From contig NZ_CANMZW010000031.1 in NCBI RefSeq assembly GCF_947502445.1, positions 1 to 64,000 of the forward strand: a DNA stretch of 64,000 nucleotides, in the 5' to 3' direction. A program made the translations under genes and the position numbers. The notes under the pieces are model-generated. The model made no database searches. It was not told the origin of the DNA and saw only the letters and a program-made list of their open reading frames with translations. Positions 53,492-62,921 of this stretch are shown piece by piece; within the stretch, counting starts at the first letter, position 1; every line of letters begins with the position of its first letter. Source of the stretch: an uncultured Brevibacillus sp. (GTDB lineage: Bacteria > Bacillota > Bacilli > Brevibacillales > Brevibacillaceae).

Positions 53492-53538
53492 CGGATTCAT
53501 TCGAGGATCTGATCGAGGATAATTTTTTTGAATGGTGA
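53437..53538 (+). pseudogene. C-terminal scrap of a SUKH (SMI1/KNR4) protein
   Basis: Frame reads VFICYHDTGEIKLLADSFED and ends FFEW before TGA. The 'TGEI..LADSFE.F...' ending is typical of SMI1/KNR4-type immunity proteins. The rest is missing or merged with the 58-residue frame before it. Confidence 0.5.
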
Positions 53539-53573
53539 ATAGTTTGAGCATTCATCTTTCTGGATACAGAATC

Positions 53574-54254
53574 CTATTCCACGCGGTTGAATCCTTTTAT
53601 GATTAGCCATATAGCCAAAACCAATTGTTGCAAGGCTATTAGAATGTTCAACATCATGTACGTTGAATCCAGACCGATGAAGCGAAGCATAAATAATAAG
53701 CTTGCCAATATGGACAATGCAGATCCAGTCAGACCTAAAACTGACAACCACCGTGGAACTAATTTTGTTTGGTAAAATATGCAGGTAAATAAGAGCATAG
53801 CCAAAACAAATGCCAGCGTCGTTGCCACATGATTTACCAAATCACGTCCTTCCCGTAACAATCCACCAAGGGTCTGAAAATAAGACACATTCAGTGTTCC
53901 AGCTTTTGCAAATTCGTGGCTTACTGTCAATAGTAGCAAAAGAATGATTACACCAATAATTATGAACACACCAGAAATGATACCGAAAGCAGCAGAGCCA
54001 AGAGCTAAGCCTTTATGATGCTTACTTAAAATGGGATACAAAATAATTGGAATTCCAACATATGCAGCAATCATTAACAGCTGAAAAAACGCTCCTATTC
54101 GTACCTGATTTTCATTTGTAGATGCCTCAATAAGGTAGTTTGCTCCATCAATAACAGGAACAACACTAAGTATACCTGTAACCAACCCGACTATTAATAA
54201 CACCCCAGTAATTAATGCAGACCGTCTGCCTGAATTTGTACTTTTCCCGAGCAT
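53574..54254 (-). CDS. DUF4386 family membrane protein
   Basis: 226 residues from ATG 54254, with AAGGAGG 7 nt upstream. Six to seven helices; ALITGVLLIVGLVTGILSV and a cytoplasmic-loop pattern that matches DUF4386. The terminal RWLSVLGLTGSALSILASL is typical. Unknown function. A 350-bp region upstream contains only promoter-like AT-rich sequence. Confidence 0.82.
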   Translation of the reverse strand: MLGKSTNSGRRSALITGVLLIVGLVTGILSVVPVIDGANYLIEASTNENQVRIGAFFQLLMIAAYVGIPIILYPILSKHHKGLALGSAAFGIISGVFIIIGVIILLLLLTVSHEFAKAGTLNVSYFQTLGGLLREGRDLVNHVATTLAFVLAMLLFTCIFYQTKLVPRWLSVLGLTGSALSILASLLFMLRFIGLDSTYMMLNILIALQQLVLAIWLIIKGFNRVE

Positions 54255-54603
54255 AATTAGCCTCCTTATCATACCTACATTTGTGCATGTTTACGGGATA
54301 TGCGAAGACATGATGACCTCCTAATTAAAGTATATTTCACAACATGCAAAATAAACATACATCATGTAATTGAAACAGATGGACAGCAACAGCCTATAAT
54401 GATGGCATCAGGGATATGGGGCCAACACACAAGCAACAAAAGCGTTCCAATCACATGCTGGATACACGGATTGACCGATTGTTAGAAAATGGTTATTATG
54501 GATATGTATAGTCTTTTATTGTGTTGTTTTCATTGAAAATCGAAGATATTAAATGTCTTTAATATCAGCTTGGCAGTATTTTAATCACAGGAGGCCGGTG
54601 AGG

Positions 54604-55200
54604 ATGGCAAATATTTGGAACGAGCGTTTTAAATCGGAAGAATATTATTACGGGGAAGAGCCGAACGTATTTATTCAACAACAAGCTTTTCGATTAGAGC
54701 CACGTCAAAAAGTTATTGCGTTTGCAGAGGGAGAAGGCCGAAATGCTGTTTTTTTAGCAAAAAGAAATCTTGAAGTGACAGCCATTGACTATGCGGAAAG
54801 CGGCTTGCAAAAAGCGAAAAAGCTAGCTCAGAAGCATGGCGTTGAGATACACACCAGAAAAATTGATCTTTTGGTAGAGGATGTGGCAAGTGAAGAATAC
54901 GATGCCGCCATTATGGTATTTGGACATTTTCATAAAGACGCCCAGACCATGGTTCTTAATAAAATGAAAAAGGCGATAAAGCCTAAAGGAATTCTCATAC
55001 TTGAGGTATTCTCCAAGGAACAATTGAAGTATGGTACCGGAGGACCGCCAGAACTTGAAATGCTATATGAACCAAAAGAGGTATTAGCGTGGTGCGAAGG
55101 TCATGAGGTGATTCATTTTTTTTATGGCGAGCAAGAACGTGTGGCAGGAAAGGTGCATAATGGATTAGCGCATGTCATTCAACTTGTACTCCGAAAATAA
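54604..55200 (+). CDS. Class I SAM-dependent methyltransferase (TehB-like)
   Basis: 198 residues from ATG 54604, 9 nt after AGGAGG. Begins IWNERFKSEEYYYGEEPNVF, a common start of small methyltransferases of this group. SAM loop VIAFAEGEGRNAVFLA with ITAIDYA following; acidic loop conserved. Possible role in detoxification (tellurite-like) or metabolite methylation; substrate not evident. Confidence 0.88.
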   Translation: MANIWNERFKSEEYYYGEEPNVFIQQQAFRLEPRQKVIAFAEGEGRNAVFLAKRNLEVTAIDYAESGLQKAKKLAQKHGVEIHTRKIDLLVEDVASEEYDAAIMVFGHFHKDAQTMVLNKMKKAIKPKGILILEVFSKEQLKYGTGGPPELEMLYEPKEVLAWCEGHEVIHFFYGEQERVAGKVHNGLAHVIQLVLRK

Positions 55201-55414
55201 TAGAGATTCTCCGTGCATCTCAACAAAAAGAAGACACGACAGGATTGAGCCCTGACCTGCAAGAAGGACACTTTGAGATAAGTGCCAGCTTGTGGGTTTT
55301 TGTGTATGCTCCTATGTTTAAAGCTTCTTTCGTATTAAGCATTCTTGACAGACAGAAGCACCGAGGCTAGGATAAAGCATCATGTTCTATGAACCGGAGA
55401 AGGGGAGAAGCGTC

Positions 55415-55723
55415 TTGCAGGAAATCAGCGTTACGAATCTTAACGCTTCGTTGGAAAAGGAGCAATCATTTGCTGTGTTTGTATATACACCTATGTGCGG
55501 TACATGCAAGCTGGCAGAAAGGATGCTTGGGGTGACTCATGAAGCACTGCCTGCTATCTCGATTTATAAGCTCAATATCAATCTTGCGCAGGGGCTGGCA
55601 GAACGTTTTATGATCACGAGTGTACCGGCACTTTTGTTATTTCAAAACGGCAAGCTATTGGAGCGGTATTTTGCCATTCAATCGGTCGGCTTTTTGTACG
55701 AGGCGCTGAAGCCTTTGGCATAG
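55415..55723 (+). CDS. Thioredoxin-family protein
   Basis: 102 residues from TTG 55415, after GGGGAGAAG. A thioredoxin fold with CGTC motif: VYTPMCGTCKLAERML, cis-Pro region TSVPALLLFQNGK. Similar to Bacillus YtpP/YdbP. Cytoplasmic thiol redox protein. An ATG at 55382 would add 11 residues but has only a weak site. Confidence 0.82.
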   Translation: MQEISVTNLNASLEKEQSFAVFVYTPMCGTCKLAERMLGVTHEALPAISIYKLNINLAQGLAERFMITSVPALLLFQNGKLLERYFAIQSVGFLYEALKPLA

Positions 55724-55787
55724 ACATACACCTAATTCCTTCACTTTGAATAACATAGAAGAGAGACATTGTGTGAAGGAGGAGGCC

Positions 55788-57071
55788 ATGCAAATCCATG
55801 TGGTGGAAAGCGGACAATCCTTGTCCAGCATCGCCGAAACATACGGTACAACCCCAGCAGCGATACAAGAAGCGAATGATTTGCCAAACCCGGATGATCT
55901 AGTCATCGGACAGGCGATGGTGATTCCGATCGTAGGCAGTTACTATTGGGTCAGGCAAGGAGATACATTGTATACGATTGGGCAGCGATATCAAATTAGT
56001 GCAGCCGAGTTAGCCAAGGTCAACGGCATCTCGCAATATCGGCCATTGCAAGTCGGGCAAAGACTCTACATTCCGCCCCGTCCGAGAAGAGCGGCAGACT
56101 TTAATGCGTATGCAGAGCCTAGGCGCACAGTATCGCCCGAGCTGGAAGCCGATGTTCGTCAAGCGGCACCCCATCTTACGTACTTGGCTCCTTTTAGTTT
56201 TCGAATCAAGCGTGATGGAACACTCCAGCGTCCTGCGCTAAACGATTTTCAGGCAATCGCGAAAAACAACCAGGTCGTTTTGATGCTGGTCGTGACGAAT
56301 TTGGAAAAGGATCAGTTCAGCTCAGAGCTGGGTGGTCTCATCTTAAATAATGAAGAGCTGCAAAACAAGCTGCTGGATACGATTATCCAGACTGCGCAGG
56401 AACTGGGCATGGGAGATATCCATTTTGATATGGAGGCGCTGCCAGCACAGGATCGGGACGCGTATATTCGCTTTTTGCGAAAAGCTCGGGACCGGGCACA
56501 TGCAGCAGGTATGATGATGTCAGTCGCTGTAGCTCCCAAAACGAGTGCGGAGCAACAGGGCAAATGGTACGCAGCTCATGACTACAAAGCGATTGGAGAG
56601 ATTGCGGATTTTGTTGTCATCATGACGTATGAATGGGGATACAGCGGTGGTCCGCCGATGGCTGTCTCACCGATCGGGCCGGTTCGCAGAGTATTGCAGT
56701 ACGCTTTGACAGAAATGCCTGCCGAAAAAATCATGATGGGTCAAAATTTGTACGGATACGATTGGACGCTGCCTTATCAGCCGGGAACGACTGCAAAAGC
56801 ACTGAGCCCACAAGCGGCAATCGCTTTGGCTGCCAAGCAAAATGTGCCGATCCACTATGATTACCGTGCGCAAGCGCCGTTTTTTGAATATACGGACGAT
56901 CAGGACAAAAAGCATCAGGTCTGGTTTGAAGATGCCCGTTCCATTCAGGCGAAGTTCAATCTCGTTAAACAGCTAGGACTTCGAGGTGTCAGCTACTGGA
57001 AATTGGGTTTGCCATTTCCACAAAACTGGCTTCTCATCGAATCCAACTTTCGGGTACGGAAAAGAGCTTAG
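55788..57071 (+). CDS. Spore-cortex-lytic-type glycosidase: LysM + GH18 (SleL/YaaH-like)
   Basis: 427 residues from ATG 55788 (GGAGGAGG). Two LysM domains (HVVESGQSLSSIAETYG and YWVRQGDTLYTIGQRYQIS) at about 1-95, then a GH18 domain with catalytic GDIHFDMEALP (Glu216). Matches YaaH/SleL N-acetylglucosaminidase, which degrades cortex fragments at germination. No signal peptide, as in YaaH. A terminator follows. Confidence 0.93.
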   Translation: MQIHVVESGQSLSSIAETYGTTPAAIQEANDLPNPDDLVIGQAMVIPIVGSYYWVRQGDTLYTIGQRYQISAAELAKVNGISQYRPLQVGQRLYIPPRPRRAADFNAYAEPRRTVSPELEADVRQAAPHLTYLAPFSFRIKRDGTLQRPALNDFQAIAKNNQVVLMLVVTNLEKDQFSSELGGLILNNEELQNKLLDTIIQTAQELGMGDIHFDMEALPAQDRDAYIRFLRKARDRAHAAGMMMSVAVAPKTSAEQQGKWYAAHDYKAIGEIADFVVIMTYEWGYSGGPPMAVSPIGPVRRVLQYALTEMPAEKIMMGQNLYGYDWTLPYQPGTTAKALSPQAAIALAAKQNVPIHYDYRAQAPFFEYTDDQDKKHQVWFEDARSIQAKFNLVKQLGLRGVSYWKLGLPFPQNWLLIESNFRVRKRA

Positions 57072-57075
57072 GTGC

Positions 57076-57111
57076 AAGGCGTACAATCCACGGGCTTGTA
57101 CGCCTTTTTTT
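57076..57111 (+). terminator. Rho-independent terminator
   Basis: AAGGCGTACAA and TTGTACGCCTT pair around a 9-nt loop, followed by seven T. Confidence 0.93.
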
Positions 57112-57169
57112 CGCCAGGAGAATCATGGTATGATGGCGTAAAGCCTATCATGAATAAGGGGGACGGATC

Positions 57170-57397
57170 ATGGGTGAGTGCAAGCTTGATCATAGTGTAG
57201 AGGATGTACATAAAAAGCTGGCAGAACAAGCTCCTTTTTTACCTAGCTCGCGGGTGGAGCAGCTGCAAGCATTATTTCAAACAGAATTGTCGCAGGATAG
57301 CCTCAACAAATGGTTCCACTTGCTGAAAAAGTACGATTTGGCGACTCCAGAGGAGCGTTTGAAGCGTGAAGAAGAGATGGATCAGCTGCTAGGCTAA
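57170..57397 (+). CDS. Small conserved-looking hypothetical protein
   Basis: 75 residues; ATG after GGGGGACGGATC. Helical and charged: VEDVHKKLAEQAPFLPSSRV and PEERLKREEEMDQLLG. No domain recognised. Its intact frame, good start and position between terminators suggest a real gene. Confidence 0.6.
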   Translation: MGECKLDHSVEDVHKKLAEQAPFLPSSRVEQLQALFQTELSQDSLNKWFHLLKKYDLATPEERLKREEEMDQLLG

Positions 57398-57428
57398 GCT
57401 AGACGTGATCGACACGCTGCAATCTGGC

Positions 57429-57824
57429 TCAGTCGATGCGCTTGCGACCCGCGAAGCCTTCATGAAGACCGTGATAATGTGTGATCGAGTCCTCGCCGGC
57501 GCGCCAGCACAGCAGGATCTCCTCGCCGCCCATCATTGCTGGAAAGTCAAACAAACCGATGTCGATATCCTTGACCTGGATTCCTTTTGAAATCAGCTGC
57601 GTGATATGCATTTGGGCTTCCAGCTCCATAAATTCGAGACGGCATTCCAGCGTAAACAGCTCTTGTTCATCTAGGGGCTGTTGCCTTTTTATCTGCTCAC
57701 GCTGCTGATAGAGACTATAGAAAGAGCGTTTCGCTTCCTGTAAAAAGGAGAGCTCTTCGCGTATATACGGTAGCAGATCATTGGCTTCTTCTAGCGTAAA
57801 CAGTTTTTTGGTCAAAGAAAACAC
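57429..57824 (-). CDS. DUF2203 family protein
   Basis: 131 residues; GGAGGTG precedes ATG 57824. Begins KLFTLEEANDLLPYIREELS, and the C-terminal half has GIQVKDIDIGLFDFPAMMGG and LCWRAGEDSITHYHGLHEGF, exactly the DUF2203 signature (D.G..DFPA...G..V.LCWR.GE..I.YWH....GF). Unknown function. Confidence 0.92.
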   Translation of the reverse strand: MFSLTKKLFTLEEANDLLPYIREELSFLQEAKRSFYSLYQQREQIKRQQPLDEQELFTLECRLEFMELEAQMHITQLISKGIQVKDIDIGLFDFPAMMGGEEILLCWRAGEDSITHYHGLHEGFAGRKRID

Positions 57825-57916
57825 CTCCTAACTCTATTATACTAGCAACGACCAGCAAGAGAAAATGCTGGAGTAAAAGACAAGTGTGGAATGGTTCCAT
57901 ACGGCAAGGAGTCATG

Positions 57917-59128
57917 ATGAACGATAGATTGTATTACCAGGATGCCTATATTCAATCATTTTCAGCGCAAATCATGAAAAGAGGAACAGAGGAAGATGGT
58001 ACTGCGTATGTAGTGCTTAGCGAGACCGCCTTTTATCCAACAGGTGGCGGACAGCCGTGTGATTTAGGGCTGCTCGGCGAGATTCAAGTGGTGGATGTCG
58101 AAGAAATTGGTGGCGAAGTGCGTCATAGGCTGGCCTCTCCATTGCCAGAAGAGATTACTGAGGTAACTGGGCAGATTGATTGGGAGCGCCGCTTTGACCA
58201 TATGCAGCAGCATGCAGGTCAGCATATTCTCTCCGCCGCTTTTCTAGAGGTAGTACAAGCGGAGACGCTCGCTTTTCATTTGGGCAAAGAACGCGTCACA
58301 ATCGATGTGCGTCTGGATGAATTAACGGAGGATGTGTGGACAAAGGTAGAACAGCGAGCAAACCAGGTCGTCCTTGAAAATCACCCGATCATTGCTCGTT
58401 TTGTAGATGAGGCAGAGCTGGCTACACTTCCATTGAAAAAACAGCCAACCGTGACCGAAAATATTCGCGTGGTCATGATTCCTGATTTTGACTACAATCC
58501 ATGTGGCGGAACCCATCCTGCGCGGACAAGCGAAGTCGGCATGATTAAATTCTTGGGCTGGGAACGCCATCGCGGCAATATCCGTCTGGAGTTTATTTGC
58601 GGCTGGAGAGCATTGCGTGATTACACCCGCAAGCAAGCGACCGTTCGTGAGCTGGCGCGTCATTTGCTCACGAGTGAAGCAGAGCTGATCGAGCAGACGC
58701 AGAGAGTCATTGCAGAGCGCGATCTCCTGAAACAAACGCTTATGGAAAAAGAAAAGCTGCTGCTAGGCGTCGAGGTGCAAAAGCAGCTCGCACGTGCTAC
58801 AGCACTAGGAAACGTACGCTTGATCCAGCTTGTCTTTACCGATAAAACAATCCAAGAGCTTCAGCAATTTGCCCAAATGATGACGGCTGAGGCACCAGAT
58901 GCGGTTTGTCTCCTGGCTGCGACAGGGGAAAAATTGCAGCTTGTATTCGCTCGCGGGCAAGCTTCTACGGTAGCAGTCAATCAACTGATAAAAGAAACGC
59001 TGCCACTCATTTCTGGAAAAGGTGGCGGGAACCCTGCTATGGCTCAAGGTGGCGGACAACCTGTATTGGCAGCCGAAGAGGTTCTTGCTCACGCTCGCAA
59101 GCTATTGGAAGCAGCATTGGAAGCATAA
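57917..59128 (+). CDS. Alanyl-tRNA editing protein (AlaX-L)
   Basis: 403 residues from ATG 57917 (AAGGAG, spacing 5; another ATG at 57914). Begins like the AlaRS editing domain: FYPTGGGQPCD, with Zn ligands HMQQHAGQH (about 95-103) and NPCGGTHPARTSEVG. Long coiled-coil and a C-terminal DHHA1-like domain ending with GKGGGNPAMAQGGG. It hydrolyses mischarged Ser- or Gly-tRNA-Ala in trans. The length fits the AlaX-L class. Confidence 0.93.
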   Translation: MNDRLYYQDAYIQSFSAQIMKRGTEEDGTAYVVLSETAFYPTGGGQPCDLGLLGEIQVVDVEEIGGEVRHRLASPLPEEITEVTGQIDWERRFDHMQQHAGQHILSAAFLEVVQAETLAFHLGKERVTIDVRLDELTEDVWTKVEQRANQVVLENHPIIARFVDEAELATLPLKKQPTVTENIRVVMIPDFDYNPCGGTHPARTSEVGMIKFLGWERHRGNIRLEFICGWRALRDYTRKQATVRELARHLLTSEAELIEQTQRVIAERDLLKQTLMEKEKLLLGVEVQKQLARATALGNVRLIQLVFTDKTIQELQQFAQMMTAEAPDAVCLLAATGEKLQLVFARGQASTVAVNQLIKETLPLISGKGGGNPAMAQGGGQPVLAAEEVLAHARKLLEAALEA

Positions 59129-59170
59129 GTAATGGAATAAACGATACATTTCACTGAGGAGGAGATCATA

Positions 59171-59554
59171 ATGATGTGGAACCCGGGAGATATCGTACGT
59201 GTCACACAAAAAACGGGAGAATATATTACGGAAGTGTTAGAAAACCATGATAGCAAGCTGTTGGTAAAGGTATTGGCAGTAACCAAATTTCCGACACAGG
59301 GCGACCTGCACACGTCGTTTGAGGTGGACGTTCCTTTGTTTCATCAGCGCCCAGCCTTGTCTTATCAAGAAAAATTCATGACTTCATCTGTAGGGCCGAT
59401 TCGTTATAATGGGGCGATTCCTGATTATAAGGAGTCTGTTCGTGCGGCTATGGAGCGCGAGATGGACAAGCTCAGAAAAATGTCCGTCTGGGCCGAGCGT
59501 TGTCTGGTTGAATTGGAAGCAATGCACAAGGAAACCTTTACAAACACAAAATAG
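59171..59554 (+). CDS. kapB: KapB family (kinase-associated protein B)
   Basis: 127 residues after GGAGGAG. WNPGDIVRVTQKTGEYITEV, then LLVKVLAVTKFPTQGDLHTS and FEVDVPLFHQRPALSYQEKF match the KapB family of Bacillus, linked to the KinB sporulation kinase. The kinB gene is not adjacent here. The protein lacks a lipobox. Role at the phosphorelay is family-based inference. Confidence 0.85.
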   Translation: MMWNPGDIVRVTQKTGEYITEVLENHDSKLLVKVLAVTKFPTQGDLHTSFEVDVPLFHQRPALSYQEKFMTSSVGPIRYNGAIPDYKESVRAAMEREMDKLRKMSVWAERCLVELEAMHKETFTNTK

Positions 59555-59595
59555 AGTGGTACTGTAGAAATCGAGCAAGACAACTGAATAGGTTA

Positions 59596-59700
59596 ACTAC
59601 CAAACGGGGGCCGAGCATTGTTGGCTGAGATTGTAACGAATGTGTTACTGACCGTTGAACCTGACCTGGGTCATGCCAGCGGAGGAAGAGGTATAGCGAA
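59596..59700 (+). promoter_or_regulatory. TPP riboswitch (THI element)
   Basis: Conserved core blocks are GGCTGAGA (59632 on), TTGAACCTGACCTGG and TGCCAGCGGAGGAAG. It lies upstream of a terminator and of thiS. It binds thiamine pyrophosphate and switches transcription of the downstream operon off. Confidence 0.93.
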
Positions 59701-59774
59701 TCGTTATCACTAGAAGATGTCTTTTTGAGTATATCCATACTCACATAAGGACTTCTTCGAGAGGATCGAAACTC

Positions 59775-59802
59775 AACCATCCCGAGGCGGATGGTTTTTT
59801 TA
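59775..59802 (+). terminator. Riboswitch-controlled terminator
   Basis: AACCATCC and GGATGGTT form an 8-bp stem with CGAGGC-type loop, followed by seven T. It is 75 bp after the TPP aptamer, the usual place of the expression platform. Confidence 0.85.
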
Positions 59803-59834
59803 TTCACCATACGCTTTAGGGGGGACCGTTATTC

Positions 59835-59887
59835 GGCTTCTTCTGTCTGACTGGGTGTAAACCAGCAGGTGGGGGGAGCCTTTTTTT
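59835..59887 (+). terminator. Second terminator-like hairpin in the thi leader
   Basis: A 15-bp GU-rich stem (GGCTTCTTCTGTCTG with CAGGTGGGGGGAGCC) around an inner CTGG/CCAG stem, then seven T. It stands between the riboswitch terminator and thiS. See findings. Confidence 0.6.
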
Positions 59888-59965
59888 CTACGTGCAGGAA
59901 TTTGAAAGCGGGACGTATATGGTGCAAAGTACAATCCCGCGGGCGTCATGAGAAGGAGGGATACA

Positions 59966-60169
59966 ATGGTTGTTCAACTGAATGGAAAAAAAGTAGAGTT
60001 GGCAGCAGAAATCGGCACGCTGCGTGAATTGCTGATATCTTACCAGCTGCAAGAGAAGATTGTAGTGGTGGAGCAAAATGGCGACATCATCGATCGTTCC
60101 CAGTATGAGACGACACCCGTTGCTGATGGGGATCGCATAGAAATTGTTCACTTTGTAGGAGGAGGATGA
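59966..60169 (+). CDS. thiS: Sulfur carrier protein ThiS
   Basis: 67 residues; ATG 59966 follows GGAGGG. Beta-grasp ubiquitin-like fold ending VHFVGGG with the C-terminal Gly-Gly needed for adenylation and thiocarboxylation. Supplies sulfur for thiazole formation with ThiG. Stop overlaps the region of the thiG ribosome site. No ThiF or ThiO in the window part of the operon. Confidence 0.93.
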   Translation: MVVQLNGKKVELAAEIGTLRELLISYQLQEKIVVVEQNGDIIDRSQYETTPVADGDRIEIVHFVGGG

Positions 60170-60174
60170 TCATC

Positions 60175-60945
60175 ATGGATACATTGAAAATTGGACCATA
60201 CGAATTCCGCTCACGCCTGCTTTTGGGTACTGGCAAGTTTGCGGATCTGGATACACAAGGAAAAGCGGTGGAAGTATCAGAGGCAGAAATTTTGACGTTT
60301 GCCATTCGCAGACTCAATTTGGAAAATCCGCAAGAGCCTAATTTTTTGGAACAGCTCGATCTGAAAAAGTTTACGCTCTTGCCAAATACGGCGGGTGCTT
60401 ATACTGCTGAAGAAGCGGTCCGTATCGCTCGCCTGGCAAAAGCATCCGGTCTGTGTGACATGATCAAGGTCGAGGTTATCGGTGATCCCAAAACGCTGCT
60501 GCCTGATCCGATCGGCACGCTGGAAGCTTCGAAAATCCTCGTAGAAGAGGGCTTTATCGTTTTGACTTACACCAATGACGATCCGATTCTGGCAAGACGC
60601 CTACAAGAAGTTGGCGTGCATGCAGTCATGCCAGGTGCTTCTCCGATTGGCTCCGGTCAAGGAATCGTCAATGAAAACAATCTGCGCTTTATCATTGAAG
60701 AAGCGAAAGTACCGATCATCGTTGACGCAGGAATTGGTGCCCCAGCGGATTGTGCAAAGGCAATGGAACTTGGCGCTGATGGCGTACTACTCAACACAGC
60801 AGTCGCTCTCGCAGACAATCCCGTACTCATGGCTGAAGCGATGAAGCTCGGTGTGGAAGCTGGACGCAAAGGCTTTTTGGCAGGTCGAATCGCCAAAAAA
60901 CGATACGCGTCAGCGAGCAGCCCAACGGAAGGGATGATTGAGTAA
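60175..60945 (+). CDS. thiG: Thiazole synthase ThiG
   Basis: 256 residues; ATG 60175 lies 9 nt after GGAGG (60161-60165). TIM barrel with [29 protein letters not shown] (Schiff-base Lys), [14 protein letters not shown] and [20 protein letters not shown]. Condenses DXP, dehydroglycine and ThiS-thiocarboxylate into the thiazole. Complete. Confidence 0.96.
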   Translation: MDTLKIGPYEFRSRLLLGTGKFADLDTQGKAVEVSEAEILTFAIRRLNLENPQEPNFLEQLDLKKFTLLPNTAGAYTAEEAVRIARLAKASGLCDMIKVEVIGDPKTLLPDPIGTLEASKILVEEGFIVLTYTNDDPILARRLQEVGVHAVMPGASPIGSGQGIVNENNLRFIIEEAKVPIIVDAGIGAPADCAKAMELGADGVLLNTAVALADNPVLMAEAMKLGVEAGRKGFLAGRIAKKRYASASSPTEGMIE

Positions 60946-62233
60946 CGTGGACCGTCTACAGGAGGCAATAGCAGCGATTGCTAACCGAAAAGAAGAGATG
61001 TTCACGTTGTTGCAGGAGCTGGTCGCTTATCCGACGGTTAGTCCGCCTGCACGAAACAGTGATGATGCTCAGTCCTTTCTGGCAAATGAACTGCAAGCAA
61101 TGGGCTTCGAGATCGATCGGTGGGAAGTGTATCCTGGGGATGACAATGTCGTAGGTCGGCTCCAGGGAACAGCTGCGAGCAAAGCCCATAGCCTCATTAT
61201 CAATGGTCATATGGACGTCGCTGAAGTGGGAGACGACAGTGGTTGGACATACCCCCCCTTTTCCTTGACAAAAGGGGAGGATGGGCGTCTTTATGGCCGC
61301 GGTGTGGCAGATATGAAAGGCGGCTTGGCTGCTTCTCTGTTTGCGATTAAAATGCTTCGTGAGCATGGAGTGGAGCTACGAGGCGATCTGATGTTCCAAT
61401 CCGTCATCGGAGAGGAAGCAGGAGAAGCCGGAACACTGGTAGCGATCGAACGAGGCTATACGGCAGATTACGCAGTAGTTGTCGATTCGAGTGACCTGCA
61501 TATGCAAGGTCAGGGAGGCGTCATCACTGGCTGGATTACAATCGAGAGCCCAGCGACTTTGCATGACGGAATGCGGTCTAAAACGATTCACGCTGGGGGC
61601 GCTGTTCGCGGAGCCTCTGCGATTGAAAAAATGATGAAAATCATGAGTGCGCTGCAAGAGCTGGAACGAGACTGGGCAGTGATGAAATCGTATCCAGGCT
61701 TCCCGGCAGGTAGCAATACGATTAACCCTGCTGTGATCGAGGGTGGGCGCCATGCTGCTTTTATTGCAGATCGCTGCGCACTGTGGATTACGGTCCATTT
61801 TTACCCGAATGAATCATATGAACAGATCGTTCGTGAAGTGGAAGACCATGTGCAAAGAGCTGCAGCAGCCAATGTGTGGCTGCGGGATCACCCGCCAGTT
61901 TTTCGCTGGGGTGGCCGCTCCATGATTGAAGAGCGCGGAGAGATTTTTCCTTCACTAGAATTGGATCAAAATCATCCTGCACTTGCCATGCTGCAATCTG
62001 CCTACGAAAATCAGCTACAGCAAGCTCCAGTGGTTGACATGTCTCCGAGCGTGACCGATGTGGGGTGGTTTGCCCATGCGGGAATTCCTGCCGTTTTATT
62101 TGGACCGGGAGAGCTAGAGCATGCTCATTCCGTCGATGAATCTATCAATCCGGAACAGCTTGTCCAATTTGCCCAAGTCATGGCAAGGTTCATCGCCGAA
62201 TGGTGCAATACGGCAAAAAATGCGAAGGAGTGA
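60938..62233 (+). CDS. ylmB: Formylaminopyrimidine deformylase (YlmB-like M20 deacylase)
   Basis: 431 residues from TTG 60938, overlapping thiG by 8 bp. ArgE/DapE/M20 metallohydrolase with [11 protein letters not shown] and [12 protein letters not shown] at [10 protein letters not shown]. Its place in a thi operon identifies it as YlmB, which deformylates N-formyl-4-amino-5-aminomethyl-2-methylpyrimidine for thiamine salvage. Product is the TenA substrate. Confidence 0.88.
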   Translation: MSNVDRLQEAIAAIANRKEEMFTLLQELVAYPTVSPPARNSDDAQSFLANELQAMGFEIDRWEVYPGDDNVVGRLQGTAASKAHSLIINGHMDVAEVGDDSGWTYPPFSLTKGEDGRLYGRGVADMKGGLAASLFAIKMLREHGVELRGDLMFQSVIGEEAGEAGTLVAIERGYTADYAVVVDSSDLHMQGQGGVITGWITIESPATLHDGMRSKTIHAGGAVRGASAIEKMMKIMSALQELERDWAVMKSYPGFPAGSNTINPAVIEGGRHAAFIADRCALWITVHFYPNESYEQIVREVEDHVQRAAAANVWLRDHPPVFRWGGRSMIEERGEIFPSLELDQNHPALAMLQSAYENQLQQAPVVDMSPSVTDVGWFAHAGIPAVLFGPGELEHAHSVDESINPEQLVQFAQVMARFIAEWCNTAKNAKE

Positions 62234-62240
62234 ATGTATC

Positions 62241-62921
62241 ATGACAAAATTTACAGATCGACTGTGGAAGAGTGTGGGTCCGATTTGGGAACAGACGCAT
62301 AAGCATCCGTTTGTTGCCGGACTTGGGTGTGGCACCTTGCCAGTAGATTCGTTCAAGTTTTATTTGAAGCAAGATTATGTTTACTTGATCGATTACGCCA
62401 AAATGTTTGCCCTAGCAAGCACGAAAGCCTACGATTTGACTACAAGTGCCAGATTCGCAGGCTTGCAGGAAGCGACGCTGAATGGGGAGATGGAGCTGCA
62501 TCGAGAGTATGCAGAGCGCTTTGGCATCTCACGTGAGGAACTGGAAGCAACAAAGCCATCCTTTGTGATGCTGGCTTATACCAGCTACATGCTGCGCGTT
62601 GCTCACCAAGGATCATTGGCGGAGCTTGTCAGTTCCTTGCTGCCTTGCACGTGGAGCTATTGGGAGATCGGCAAGCATTTGGCCAAAGTAGAAGGCGCTC
62701 TGGAGCATGAATTGTACGGTGAATGGGTGCGGATGTACAGCTCCGATGAGTTTGGACAGCTTGCGATTTGGCTGATCGATATTATGAACGAGTTGGCTGA
62801 AGGCAAGAACGAGCAAGAGCTGGCTCGACTCGAAGAACATTTCCTGTACACGACAAAAATGGAGTATATGTTCTGGGATATGGCGTACAGAAAGGAAATG
62901 TGGCCGTGCGAGATCAACTAG
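62241..62921 (+). CDS. tenA: Aminopyrimidine aminohydrolase TenA (thiaminase II)
   Basis: 226 residues from ATG 62241 (AAGGAG upstream). LWKSVGPIWEQTHKHPFVAG and FYLKQDYVYLIDYAKMFALA; active Cys136 in LLPCTWSYWEIG and Glu in TKMEYMFWDMAY. Converts aminomethyl-HMP to HMP. Overlaps thiZ by 22 bp. Confidence 0.95.
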   Translation: MTKFTDRLWKSVGPIWEQTHKHPFVAGLGCGTLPVDSFKFYLKQDYVYLIDYAKMFALASTKAYDLTTSARFAGLQEATLNGEMELHREYAERFGISREELEATKPSFVMLAYTSYMLRVAHQGSLAELVSSLLPCTWSYWEIGKHLAKVEGALEHELYGEWVRMYSSDEFGQLAIWLIDIMNELAEGKNEQELARLEEHFLYTTKMEYMFWDMAYRKEMWPCEIN

